A stretch of DNA of 43,165 bases from Rhodospirillales bacterium (GCA_015490605.1 WFXL01000150.1:1-43165), one strand, 5' to 3'. Positions 28,047 to 36,354 are shown, counted from the stretch's first letter. Notes: a model not told the origin generated them from the letters alone. Numbers and translations are program-made.

Positions 28047-28492
28047 GGCGGGATGACGGTGGCTGGCCCGGGGCGCTCTATCCGCCCAGCCTGGACGATG
28101 TGGCTACGGTCGCGCACGAGCTTCTGCGGGCGCTGCCGGAGCCCTTCCGCGGACTGGTGGCGGTGGTGCCGGTGAAGGTGGAGGACTGGCCCGATGAGGC
28201 GACGCTGGCCCAGCTGGAGATCGACGATCCGCTGGAGCTCACCGGCCTCTATCGCGGCGTGCCGGTGGGCGAACGTCAGGCCATGGCACTGCCGCCGGCC
28301 GAGCCCGAGATGATCCACCTCTACCGCCTGCCGATCCTTCACGAGTGGTGCGCCCGCGGCTGCAGCCTTGAGGAGGTGGTGTTCGACGTGCTGATGCACG
28401 AGATCGGCCACCATTTCGGCATGAGCGAGGAGCAGGTGCTGGCGCTGGAGGCGGAGGTCCGCCGCCAGCGCGCCCGCAACAACCCCCCTTAG
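28043..28492 (+). CDS. Small zincin metallopeptidase-like protein
   Basis: A 149-residue protein of the small zincin-like family found in many alphaproteobacteria. The zinc site is VLMHEIGHHFGMSEEQ near residue 120, an HExxHxxG helix followed by a Glu. Upstream stretches LEIDDPLELTGLYRGVPVG and IHLYRLPILHEW are also typical. No signal peptide, so it should be cytoplasmic; substrate unknown. The ATG overlaps the cinA-like stop, so I use 28043 rather than the track start at 28022. Confidence 0.88.
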   Translation: MRRDDGGWPGALYPPSLDDVATVAHELLRALPEPFRGLVAVVPVKVEDWPDEATLAQLEIDDPLELTGLYRGVPVGERQAMALPPAEPEMIHLYRLPILHEWCARGCSLEEVVFDVLMHEIGHHFGMSEEQVLALEAEVRRQRARNNPP

Positions 28493-28531
28493 GCCCTCGG
28501 GCCCTCGCAAAGGAGCGGCGGGGCGTGCGGC

Positions 28532-28906
28532 TCAGATGTGGCGGGCGAAGGGGTCGGGCCGAAGCCGCCAGATGCCGCGGGGATCGCGGCAGGCAAAGCC
28601 GATGAGCGGGGTAGCGCCCGCCCGCTCGATGCGAAACCGCCGGCACCAGCGCCCATCCCGCCGCCGGTAGGTGCCCAGCACCACGATCCGGCCGACAGTC
28701 CCGTCACGGACCCGCAGGGGCTCGCCGCTGCGGCGGGTCTCCAGCACCTCCTGCAGCGCCTGGCCCCAGACGGGATTCTGCAGAAGCCGCTCGAGGGCTG
28801 CCGGGGATGGTACGGCGGCGGTGAGGGCGGCGCGATCACCCCCGCAGCCACCGAGCCATCCCACCAGCAGAAGCAGGGTGCCCAAACACCGTGCGGGCCG
28901 GACCAT
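28532..28906 (-). CDS. Small lipoprotein, RT0821-like
   Basis: A 124-residue exported protein with a lipobox LGGC after a hydrophobic core (LGTLLLLVGWLGGC), so Cys21 should be lipidated. The mature part ends with CRRFRIERAGATPLIGFACR then GIWRL, a pair of Cys around a beta-rich unit like that in RT0821/Lpp0805-type surface lipoproteins. It begins two bases after the stop of the acidic protein gene and is co-transcribed. Role unknown. Confidence 0.75.
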   Translation of the reverse strand: MVRPARCLGTLLLLVGWLGGCGGDRAALTAAVPSPAALERLLQNPVWGQALQEVLETRRSGEPLRVRDGTVGRIVVLGTYRRRDGRWCRRFRIERAGATPLIGFACRDPRGIWRLRPDPFARHI

Positions 28907-28908
28907 GA

Positions 28909-29832
28909 TCAGGATTTCCAGCGAAGCCGCAGGATGATCTCTTCCTCCTCTTCGGGCACGGGCTCATAGTCTTCGGGCGAATCGCCCCCATCCTCGTCCG
29001 CGGGCGGCCTCAGCCAGGGGAGAGGTGGCGTCATGTCCCCGCCCAGCGTCTCATCAACATCCAAGCCATCGTCGCTGTCGTCCTCGCTGTTCGTGGCCGC
29101 AGACGAGTCGTCACCATCCGTTGCCTCGTCCTCCCCGCCCGTTGCCGTAGCGGCTGCGCCGGCATCTTCAGCACCCTCCTCGGTGTCGGCCGTGTCATCC
29201 TCGGCCACCGGGGACTCACTGTCATCGTCGCCGCCGGGCCCGTCACCGCTCCCGTCGCCGTCATCAGCCGGCGCGTCATCGCTCACGCTGTCATTCGCGG
29301 CACCATCGTCCGCCCCCGCGGAGTCCCCGCCGTCGCTGTCGCCCGCATCCGCCGAGGCATCGTCATCGCGGCCATCGTCCGAGGAAGTCCCCTCATCGCT
29401 TAGGGAATCGTCACTGTCCGCGCCGGCATCGTCGTCATCATCACCCGGATCATCCGACGGGTCGTCGGCGGAATCCGCGTTCGATCCCGCAGAATCGCTG
29501 CCGTCGCCGGCACCGTCGTCGTCGGATCCGTCGTCCGCGTCATCACCTTCGTCCCCATCATCGGAACTGCCGGTATCCGCTTCGCCGTCGTCGTCGGAAT
29601 CGTCATCGGCAGCGCTGTCGCCGGACACGTCAGAATCGTCGCGGTCGTCATCCCGGTCCTCATCGCGGTCATCCGCCGGATCGTCTTCATCCTGCTCCTC
29701 ATCCGCCCAGGCGATGCCGCCTCCTGTGAGCGGGGTCACCAGGGGCGGCGTCAGCAGCCACCCCAGCGCCAGCAGCGACGCCCCCAGGAGCGCGCGGGTG
29801 AGCCGTCGGACCTCGTCCATCCTGCCAGCCAT
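28909..29832 (-). CDS. Exported, extremely Asp/Ser-rich acidic protein
   Basis: A 307-residue protein with a signal peptide or anchor (ALLGASLLALGWLLTPPLVT) and AWA just before the mature part. Residues about 45-240 are almost only Asp, Ser, Gly, Ala and Glu in DD, SDD and DDGD runs, a disordered polyanion. The tail is distinct: TPPLPWLRPPADEDGG, then EEEEEIILRLRWKS, a Glu run ending in a basic/hydrophobic strand. Such chains can bind calcium or other cations. I know no named family. The start is ATG at 29832 with GAGGG upstream. The plus-strand frame 29033-31039 opposite it is a shadow. It leads a two-gene unit with the lipoprotein. Confidence 0.8.
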   Translation of the reverse strand: MAGRMDEVRRLTRALLGASLLALGWLLTPPLVTPLTGGGIAWADEEQDEDDPADDRDEDRDDDRDDSDVSGDSAADDDSDDDGEADTGSSDDGDEGDDADDGSDDDGAGDGSDSAGSNADSADDPSDDPGDDDDDAGADSDDSLSDEGTSSDDGRDDDASADAGDSDGGDSAGADDGAANDSVSDDAPADDGDGSGDGPGGDDDSESPVAEDDTADTEEGAEDAGAAATATGGEDEATDGDDSSAATNSEDDSDDGLDVDETLGGDMTPPLPWLRPPADEDGGDSPEDYEPVPEEEEEIILRLRWKS

Positions 29833-30006
29833 GGTGGGCGCCCTCGCATCTCGGAATGTTCTTTTTCGGGAGGATGCTGCCGCGCCAAGCTTGACTCAAC
29901 CTTGCGCCGAAGCCGCGCGGGGGTCATCGCGCAGTACGCGGGTGCTCCCTTCCCCAACCGCGTCCTTCGTGCCACATGGGCGCGCGGGCGGGAAGCGGGG
30001 AGTCTC

Positions 30007-31416
30007 ATGTCCGAACATGCGACGGCGGCCGCCCGGAAGGCGGCACTGGCCCGGCTGGAAGCGCGTTTTGGCGCGCGCGCCTCGCGCAATCCCACGGTCT
30101 TGGCCCAGCACGGTCGCGGCGAGGCATGGCATCCGGCAAGGCCGCCCGAGCTGGTGCTGTGGCCCGAGAGCACCGAGGAGGTGGCGGAAGTGCTGCGGGT
30201 ATGCCACGAGGCCCGGATCCCGGTGGTACCCTTCGGCACCGGCACCTCGCTCGAGGGACATGTGTTGGCCACCCGCGGCGGCGTGTGCCTCGACCTTTCG
30301 CGTATGGACCGGATTCTCGAGGTCCATGGGGAGGACATGGATGTGGTGGTGCAGCCGGGGGTCACCCGCCGAAGGCTGGAGGACCATCTGCGGGATACCG
30401 GCCTGTTTTTCCCGGTGGATCCCGGGGCCGATGCCAGTCTCGGCGGCATGGCCGCCACCCGCGCTACCGGCACCACCACCGTGCGCTATGGCGGCATGCG
30501 CGAGAATGTGCTGGCGCTGGAGGTGGTGCTGCCGGGCGGACGCATCCTCCGGACCGGCAATCGCGCGCGCAAGTCGGCCGCCGGCTACGACCTCACCCGC
30601 CTGTTCCTGGGCTCCGAGGGCACGCTCGGGGTCATCACCCGCCTCACCCTGCGCCTGTGGCCGCGGCCGGAACACATGGCGGCGGCGGTGTGCACCTTTC
30701 CCGAGGTGGGGGCGGCGGTGGATGCGGTGGTGGAGACCATCGGCAGTGGCATTCCAGTGGCGCGGATCGAGCTTCTGGACGAGCTGCAGATGCGCGCCTG
30801 CATCGACTTCGCCCGGCTCGAGGGGTTCGCATCGGCGCCGACGCTGTTCTACGAGTTCCATGGCAGCGAGGCGGCGGTGCGGGAGCAGGCGGAGCTCGCC
30901 GGTGAGATCGCCCGCGCCCATGGCGGCACCGCCTTCCGCTGGGCGACGCGGCCGGAGGAGATGCGCCGGCTGTGGCGCGCGCGCCATGATGCCTTCTATG
31001 CCGCCAAGGCGCTGCGGCCCGGGGCCGAGTCCTGGGTGACGGACGTGTGCGTGCCGGTCTCGCGGCTGCCGGACCAGATCCGCGCGGCCCAGGCGGACAT
31101 CGCCGCCTGCGGTATCCCCGCCACCATCGTCGGTCATGTGGGGGATGGCAATTTTCATCTGATCCTGCTGGTGGATCCGGACTCGCCGGAGGAATGGGCG
31201 CGGGTGCGGGCGCTCAATGAGCGGCTGGTGGCGCGGGCGCTGGCGGCGGAGGGCACCTGCACCGGCGAGCATGGCGTGGGGCTCGGCAAAAAGCGATGGC
31301 TTGGGCGGGAGCTGGGCGAGGAGGCGGTGGCGGCCATGGCGGCCATCAAGCGCGCCCTCGATCCGCACGGCATTATGAATCCCGATAAGGTCGTTCCCTA
31401 TATGTATGAGAACTGA
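30007..31416 (+). CDS. FAD-linked oxidase, D-lactate dehydrogenase (cytochrome) type
   Basis: A 469-residue VAO-family flavoprotein. FAD binding: VVPFGTGTSLEGHVLATRGG and VDPGADASLGGMAATRATGT; then YDLTRLFLGSEGTLGVIT, and C-terminal HVGDGNFHLILLVD with GEHGVGLGKKRWL, which matches D-lactate and glycolate oxidase relatives. It likely oxidises a D-2-hydroxy acid to the respiratory chain. I chose the ATG at 30007 with GGGGAG upstream; the track start 29902 lies before it. The C-terminus PDKVVPYMYEN is longer than the usual ending at NPGKVL and lies where the DNA becomes AT-rich. Confidence 0.92.
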   Translation: MSEHATAAARKAALARLEARFGARASRNPTVLAQHGRGEAWHPARPPELVLWPESTEEVAEVLRVCHEARIPVVPFGTGTSLEGHVLATRGGVCLDLSRMDRILEVHGEDMDVVVQPGVTRRRLEDHLRDTGLFFPVDPGADASLGGMAATRATGTTTVRYGGMRENVLALEVVLPGGRILRTGNRARKSAAGYDLTRLFLGSEGTLGVITRLTLRLWPRPEHMAAAVCTFPEVGAAVDAVVETIGSGIPVARIELLDELQMRACIDFARLEGFASAPTLFYEFHGSEAAVREQAELAGEIARAHGGTAFRWATRPEEMRRLWRARHDAFYAAKALRPGAESWVTDVCVPVSRLPDQIRAAQADIAACGIPATIVGHVGDGNFHLILLVDPDSPEEWARVRALNERLVARALAAEGTCTGEHGVGLGKKRWLGRELGEEAVAAMAAIKRALDPHGIMNPDKVVPYMYEN

Positions 31417-31615
31417 TGGAATATCATTCGCCAAACTTGAGGGTGATAGCCGAATTTACTCCAATCATCATTCTGGTTATACAAGAGTTATTTTGCATCA
31501 CATTTTCGAGATCAGGCAGACAACAAACGATATTATCACATATAAAGCTAAAGAGATTGCCAATAAAATTAAAATCTTTGTTTTTAAACTAAAAACCATT
31601 GAAATCAAATTTTAG
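31406..31615 (+). CDS. Doubtful short ORF in AT-rich island
   Basis: A 69-codon frame starting inside the end of the D-LDH gene. It has no good ribosome binding site. The product is Ile/Lys/Thr-rich (IANKIKIFVFKLKTIEIKF at the end), as expected from any AT-rich sequence. I recognise no motif; it may be a chance frame. Confidence 0.2.
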   Translation: MRTDGISFAKLEGDSRIYSNHHSGYTRVILHHIFEIRQTTNDIITYKAKEIANKIKIFVFKLKTIEIKF

Positions 31616-32080
31616 GTAAATTTATCAAAATTGCAAACACACATCGACATCTGCATATTTTCGATATTTTTGAAAATTTTGCAAGTATTCATTTATGAGC
31701 ATTGCAGATGTAAAATATGCTTTGATATGGTGAATGCGAAATATGCCCTGGTGTTGAGAATGTTAAACGTGTTTTATTAGCGAGAATGCTAAATATGTCT
31801 TGGCGTTGAGAAATCCAAATATATGTCAGTTTGGGCATTGAATTTCGCCCGCCATATTTAGGTCGTTGTTGCTTTGTTTATTTTTTATCATTTTAAAAGC
31901 GCTATGAGTTAGTTTTTTAAGATTCTCGTGTGCTTTACTGAAAAGAATTAGGTTCGCTAAGTTAATTTTGATATGTAGAGCGCATTTGTGAGATCCGATC
32001 GATTCTGGAAAACGGATGTGTGGGCACTTCTAATGATCTGCGACGGCCGCACGTCAGCTCTGGCGCATCTGCACGAAGGA
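31417..32080. other. AT-rich island without convincing genes
   Basis: Between the D-LDH gene and cueR the composition drops sharply; the 60-base line 31621-31680 has 15 G or C (25%). It holds no frame I can support beyond the doubtful 69-codon one, and no integrase, transposase or tRNA. Its middle has a degenerate tandem repeat. G+C-rich sequence resumes at about 32040. Confidence 0.8.
31704..31832. repeat. Degenerate 26-bp tandem repeat, about five units
   Basis: Units begin at about 31704, 31731, 31755, 31781 and 31807, spaced 27, 24, 26 and 26 bases. The third to fifth share GAGAA; the core is AATG-N2-AAATATG, for example GAGAATGCTAAATATGTC and TGAATGCGAAATATGCCC. Length and spacing are like iterons or partition-site repeats. 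I see no unique spacers, so it is not a CRISPR array. Confidence 0.65.
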
Positions 32081-32133
32081 CCCCCCGGTGGCCGGCGTCA
32101 CCACCGCCCGGTGGACGCGCCGCCGCGGGCGGC

Positions 32134-32553
32134 TCACGCCACCGCCCGCGGCTCGGCCGCTTCCTCCTCCGCCGCCAGATCCTCGAGGATCGGACAGTCG
32201 GGCCGGTCCTCCCCGTGACACTTCTCCGCCAGATGTTCCAGCGCCCGCTTCATCGCCTCGAGTTCGCGGATGCGCCGTTCGATCTCGCGGATGCGTGCCA
32301 GTGCCAGCCGCTTGACCTCGGCCGCCGAGCGCTGAGGGTCGAGGTAGAGGGCCAGCAGTTCACGGCAGTCCGCCACCGAGAACCCCAGCGCCCGGGCCCG
32401 CTGGACGAAGCGTAGCAGGTGGACGTCGCGCTCGCTGTAATCACGATAGCCGTTGTCCTTCCGCCCGCTCGGCCGCACCAGGCCGATCTCCTCGTAGTAG
32501 CGCAGCGTCTTCGCGGGCAGCCCCGCGCGCCGTGCCGCCTCGCCGATGTTCAT
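32134..32553 (-). CDS. cueR: MerR-family copper efflux regulator
   Basis: CueR senses Cu(I) and activates copA by untwisting its long-spacer promoter. The 139-residue protein has the MerR DNA-binding head (MNIGEAARRAGLPAKTLRYY, RKDNGYRDYSERDV) and the metal loop CHGEDRPDC with Cys112 and Cys120 at the same numbers as in E. coli CueR. Position 77, Ser in E. coli CueR, aligns with Ala here (DPQRSAAEV), with Ser at 76. ATG at 32553. The gene overlaps the copA 3' end by 113 bases in another frame and should be co-transcribed with it. Confidence 0.93.
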   Translation of the reverse strand: MNIGEAARRAGLPAKTLRYYEEIGLVRPSGRKDNGYRDYSERDVHLLRFVQRARALGFSVADCRELLALYLDPQRSAAEVKRLALARIREIERRIRELEAMKRALEHLAEKCHGEDRPDCPILEDLAAEEEAAEPRAVA

Positions 32554-34975
32554 GGCTCTCCTCCTCCTGTGGGATCTCCGGCCGCCAGCGCCGCAGCAGC
32601 AGCGCGTTGGTGACCACGCTCACGCTCGAGAATGCCATGGCGAAGGCCGCCACCGCCGGATCCAGCAGACCCGCGGAAGCAATGGGAATGCCGGTGACAT
32701 TGTAGATGAAGGCCCAGAACAGATTCTGCCGGATCTTGCGGCGGGTGCGGCGGGCGATGTCGAGGGCCGCCGGCACCAGCACCGGCCGCGGCCGCATGAG
32801 GGTGATGCCGGCGGTCTCGAGCGCCACATCGGTGCCCGAACCCATGGCGATGCCCACATCCGCCGCCGCCAGCGCCGGCGCGTCATTGACACCATCGCCC
32901 ACCATCGCCACCACCCGGCCCTCGCCCTGCAGCGCCACCACCCGCGCGGCCTTCTCCTCGGGCGGCACCGGCGCCAGCACCTCATCGATGCCGAGCCGGG
33001 CCGCTACCGCCTCGGCGGTGGCGCGATTGTCACCCGACATCATCACCACCTTGAGGCCCTCGGCCCGCAGCCGCCGCACCGCCTCGGCCGCATCCGGCCG
33101 CACCCGGTCGGCCAGGGCGATGAGGCCTGCCACCCGACCGTCCACCACCACCCAGGTGACGGTGGTGCCCGCCCGCTCGAGCTCATCCGCCCGGCGCTCG
33201 ACGGCGGGGTCCACCGAAAGACCGGAGGTGGCAAAGCCGGGTCGGCCGACGCGCACCCCGTGCCCCTCCACCTCGGCTTCGATGCCACGCCCGGGTACTG
33301 CCTGGAAGCGGCTCGGCGGCGTCAGGGCAAGGCCGCGCGCTTCGGCCGCCCGCACCATGGCGCGCCCGAGCGGATGTTCGCTGCGGAGCTGGGCGGAAGC
33401 CGCGAGCCGCAGCACCTCCTCCTCCGACGGGCCGAGGGGCACGATCTGGACCACATCTGGCCGGCCCTCGGTGAGGGTGCCGGTCTTGTCGAACACCACC
33501 GTATCGGCGGCGTGGGCGCGCTCCAGGGTTTCGATGTCCTTCACCAGGATGCCGGCGCGGGCGGCCGAGCCGGTCCCCGCCACCAGTGCGGCCGGCGTCG
33601 CCAGACCGAGGGCGCAGGGACAGGCGATCACCAGCACCGACACCGCCGCCACCAGCGCCTGTTCGAAGGTGCCGCCGGCCAGCAGCCAGCCGCCGAAGGT
33701 GAGGGCAGCGATCCCCACCACCACCGGCACGAACACCGCCGCAACCCGGTCCACCAGCTTCTGGATGGGCGCCTTGCCAGCCTGGGCCTGTTCCACCAGC
33801 CGGGCGATGCGGGCCAGGGTGGTATCGCGGCCCACCCGGGTCGCGCGCACCTCCACATAGCCGCTGCCGTTGACCGCGCCGGCGATCACCGTATCGCCCT
33901 CACCCCGGGCCACCGGCAGGCTCTCGCCGGTGACCAGCGACTCGTCGAACTCGCTCTCGCCCGCGAGGATCACGCCATCCACCGGCACCCGCTCGCCGGG
34001 GTAGACCAGCACCACATCGCCCACCCGCACCTCATCCACGGGCACCTCCACCTCTTGCCCGTCGCGGCGGATACGGGCGCGCTCGGGCCGCAGCTCCATC
34101 AGCCGGCGGATGGCCTCGGCGGCGCTGCGCTTGGCCCGCTCCTCAAGCCACTTGCCGATGCGGGTGACGGCGATGATGGCGGCGGAGGCCTCGAAGTAGA
34201 GCAGGCCCGCCGAGGCCGCGCCCAGATCCCATACCAGCCACAGGCTGTAGCCATAGGCGGCGGTGGTGCCGAGCGCGATCAGGAGGTCCATGTTGCCGCT
34301 CTTTGCCCGCAGCGCCTTCCAGGCCCCACGGTAGAAGCGCCAGCCGGCGATGAACTGGACCGGCGTGGCCAGCAGCACCTCCTGCAGGGGCGTCAGATGG
34401 AACGGCCAACCCACAAGGCGCGCCACCATCTGGGCCACCAGCGGCAGGGTCAGGATCACCGACCCCAGGGTCAACAGCGCGTCCATACGGCCGCTGCCGG
34501 CACGTTCCGGCGTCTCGTGCCGCGTCTCGCTCTGCAGATGGGCCTCATAGCCTGCGGCCTTGACCGCCTCGATCAGGGCCCGCGGCTCCACCGCACCCGC
34601 CACCACCTCCACATCCGCCCGCGCCAGCGCCAGATTGACCCGTGCCTCCAGCACGCCCGGGACCCGGCGCAGCGCCTGTTCGATGCGGCGCACGCAGGCG
34701 GCACAGCTCATACCCTCGATGGTGAGGGTGACGGTCTCGCGCGGCACGCCATAGCCGGTGCGCTCCACCGCCTGCACCACCTCCGCAAGCGAGCCCTCGG
34801 ACGCGAGCTCCACCCGTGCGCGCTCCAGCGCCAGGTCCACCTCGACCCCACGCACCCCCTCCAGCTTCTCGAGGGCCTTGCGGATGCGCGTCGCGCAGGC
34901 GGCGCAGCTCATCCCCTCCACCGGAAACGCCAGCTCCTGCCCGGCCTTGTCCATCGCACCGGCTGTCTCGGCCAT
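32441..34975 (-). CDS. copA: Cu(+)-exporting P1B-type ATPase
   Basis: CopA pumps Cu(I) out of the cytoplasm. The 844-residue protein has two N-terminal metal domains (EGMSCAACATR with Cys24 and Cys27, and a second GMSCAAC near residue 95), the membrane CPC motif in VLVIACPCALGLATPAAL, the phosphorylation site DKTGTLTEG, the HP motif SEHPLGRAMV and MVGDGVNDAPALAAADVGIA. I chose the ATG at 34975, preceded by GGAGGGG, over the longer track start. The C-terminus runs 37 codons into cueR: after RRWRPEIPQEEE it has a polar tail unlike other CopA, possibly because the original stop was lost. Expression is driven by the CueR promoter at 35010-35040. Confidence 0.96.
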   Translation of the reverse strand: MAETAGAMDKAGQELAFPVEGMSCAACATRIRKALEKLEGVRGVEVDLALERARVELASEGSLAEVVQAVERTGYGVPRETVTLTIEGMSCAACVRRIEQALRRVPGVLEARVNLALARADVEVVAGAVEPRALIEAVKAAGYEAHLQSETRHETPERAGSGRMDALLTLGSVILTLPLVAQMVARLVGWPFHLTPLQEVLLATPVQFIAGWRFYRGAWKALRAKSGNMDLLIALGTTAAYGYSLWLVWDLGAASAGLLYFEASAAIIAVTRIGKWLEERAKRSAAEAIRRLMELRPERARIRRDGQEVEVPVDEVRVGDVVLVYPGERVPVDGVILAGESEFDESLVTGESLPVARGEGDTVIAGAVNGSGYVEVRATRVGRDTTLARIARLVEQAQAGKAPIQKLVDRVAAVFVPVVVGIAALTFGGWLLAGGTFEQALVAAVSVLVIACPCALGLATPAALVAGTGSAARAGILVKDIETLERAHAADTVVFDKTGTLTEGRPDVVQIVPLGPSEEEVLRLAASAQLRSEHPLGRAMVRAAEARGLALTPPSRFQAVPGRGIEAEVEGHGVRVGRPGFATSGLSVDPAVERRADELERAGTTVTWVVVDGRVAGLIALADRVRPDAAEAVRRLRAEGLKVVMMSGDNRATAEAVAARLGIDEVLAPVPPEEKAARVVALQGEGRVVAMVGDGVNDAPALAAADVGIAMGSGTDVALETAGITLMRPRPVLVPAALDIARRTRRKIRQNLFWAFIYNVTGIPIASAGLLDPAVAAFAMAFSSVSVVTNALLLRRWRPEIPQEEESHEHRRGGTARGAAREDAALLRGDRPGAAERAEGQRLS

Positions 34976-35009
34976 GATCCCCTCCGCCGGAGGTTCCAGT
35001 CCGGTGGAA

Positions 35010-35040
35010 CATCTGGACCCTCCAGCAGAGGGAAGGTCAA
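35010..35040 (-). promoter_or_regulatory. CueR-activated copA promoter
   Basis: On the minus strand: TTGACC (-35), 19-base spacer, CAGATG (-10), with the dyad ACCTTCCC-TCTGC-TGGAGGGT. It closely resembles the E. coli copA promoter (TTGACCTTCCCCTTGCTGG). The -10 lies about 34 bases before the copA ATG. The stop codon of the upstream ABC gene lies in the -35. Confidence 0.88.
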
Positions 35041-36041
35041 GAGGGCAGAGTCGATTCCACGTGGTGTTGGCGATCGCGCGCCACCAGGCGCAGGAAGATG
35101 TCCTCGAGGTCGGGTTCGTGGGTGGACAGGTCGAGGATGCGGAAGCCGGCCCGGCGCACCGCCTCCAGCAGCGCATCCGCCGTCATGTGGCCGCGCAGAT
35201 AACGCACCCTAAGCCGGCCGTCGCCGATGCGCTCGAACCCCAGCCGCCTGAGTTCGTCCGCGAGGGTGGTGGGTGCCGGTTCCACCCGCAGCACCAGTTC
35301 CTTTTCGTCGATGCGGTGGAGCAGCCGTTCGGTACGATCACACGCCACCACCCGGCCGCGGTCGATGATGGCGATCTGATCGCACAGTTCCTCCGCCTCC
35401 TCGAGATAGTGGGTGGTGAGCACCACCGTGGTGCCGCGGCGGTTGAGCTCGCGCATGTAGCGCCAGAGCTGGCGGCGCAGCTCCACATCCACGCCGGCGG
35501 TGGGTTCGTCCAGGATCACCACCGGCGGATCGTGCACCAGCGCCTTGGCCACCAGCAGCCGCCGGCGCATGCCGCCGGAGAGGGTGCGCGCATAGGCGTC
35601 GGCCACATCCTGAAGCCCCAGGGCCGCCAGCAGCTCCTCGGTGCGCCGGCGCCCGGGCGGCACTCCATAGAGGCCGGCCTGGTATTCGAGGGTCTCGCGC
35701 GGGGTGAAGAAGGCGTCGATGTTGAGCTCCTGCGGCACCACCCCGATCAGCCGGCGGGCGAGGCGTGGACGCCGGTCGATGTCCACCCCGAGGATGCGGC
35801 AGCGGCCGGCGGTCTTGATCACCAGCCCGGCGAGGATGTTGATGGTGGTGGACTTGCCGGCACCGTTGGGGCCCAGCAGCCCGAAGAAGCTGCCCCGGGG
35901 GACGGTGAGGTCGATGCCGGCGAGCGCCTCCTTATCGGGCCGCCCGCCCTGGCCGCGGTAGATCTTGCGCAGGCCGCGGATCTCGATGGCGGCTGCGACC
36001 GCTTCGGGACTCGACGCTGGTGGGGCAGGCGGCCTATCCAT
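35037..36041 (-). CDS. ABC-2 type transporter ATP-binding protein
   Basis: A 334-residue ATPase of the DrrA/CcmA-like group of ABC exporters. Motifs: Walker A GPNGAGKSTTINIL, Q-loop VVPQELNIDAFFTPRE, signature LSGGMRRRLLVAKAL, Walker B VVILDEPTAGVDVEL, switch LTTHYLEEAEELC, and the DLEDIFLRLV ending found in this group. No permease gene is adjacent, so its membrane partner must be elsewhere. I chose the ATG at 36041; the track start at 36437 is antisense read-through of the zinc-finger gene. It is divergent from the zf-CHCC gene by 36 bases and ends inside the copA promoter. Confidence 0.92.
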   Translation of the reverse strand: MDRPPAPPASSPEAVAAAIEIRGLRKIYRGQGGRPDKEALAGIDLTVPRGSFFGLLGPNGAGKSTTINILAGLVIKTAGRCRILGVDIDRRPRLARRLIGVVPQELNIDAFFTPRETLEYQAGLYGVPPGRRRTEELLAALGLQDVADAYARTLSGGMRRRLLVAKALVHDPPVVILDEPTAGVDVELRRQLWRYMRELNRRGTTVVLTTHYLEEAEELCDQIAIIDRGRVVACDRTERLLHRIDEKELVLRVEPAPTTLADELRRLGFERIGDGRLRVRYLRGHMTADALLEAVRRAGFRILDLSTHEPDLEDIFLRLVARDRQHHVESTLPS

Positions 36042-36077
36042 GACGGCGCGACCTCGATGATCGGAGATACACTGTTC

Positions 36078-36329
36078 ATGTCGGCTGCGGCGATGGCGAG
36101 TAAAGGGATCGAGGAACACTACATCCTCGACGGCGAGGAGGTGGTGATCACCGACCGCCTCGAGGTGAGCTGCGACGGCGGCGGGGGCGTCCTCGGCCAC
36201 CCGGTGGAATACATCACCCTGGAGAAGGGCGGCGAGGCGGTGTGCAAGTACTGCGACCGCCACTTCTACCATGTGGCGCACCCGCGGGTGGCGGAGATCC
36301 GCCAGAAGGGCGAGCCCTTCGCCGGCTAG
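36078..36329 (+). CDS. zf-CHCC zinc-finger protein (NDUFS6-like)
   Basis: An 83-residue protein with the zf-CHCC fold: EVSCDGGGGVLGHPVEYI, then CKYCDRHFYH, giving Cys-His-Cys-Cys ligands. It is related to the mitochondrial complex I subunit NDUFS6 and is typical of alphaproteobacteria. I chose ATG at 36078, ten bases after GGAGA; ATGs at 36057 and 36093 are possible. It may be co-transcribed with the acyl-CoA synthetase 25 bases on. Confidence 0.85.
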   Translation: MSAAAMASKGIEEHYILDGEEVVITDRLEVSCDGGGGVLGHPVEYITLEKGGEAVCKYCDRHFYHVAHPRVAEIRQKGEPFAG

Positions 36330-36354
36330 GGCCGGGTCGTCGGGGGAGGGGACC

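Noticed and set aside
29033-31039. 668-residue Ser-rich plus-strand ORF
   Set aside because: It is antisense to the Asp-rich gene (GAC/GTC mirror codons) and then runs out of frame through the D-LDH gene; no signal, motif or ribosome binding site.
31704-31832. CRISPR array
   Set aside because: The units are degenerate and contiguous, with no unique spacers and no cas genes.
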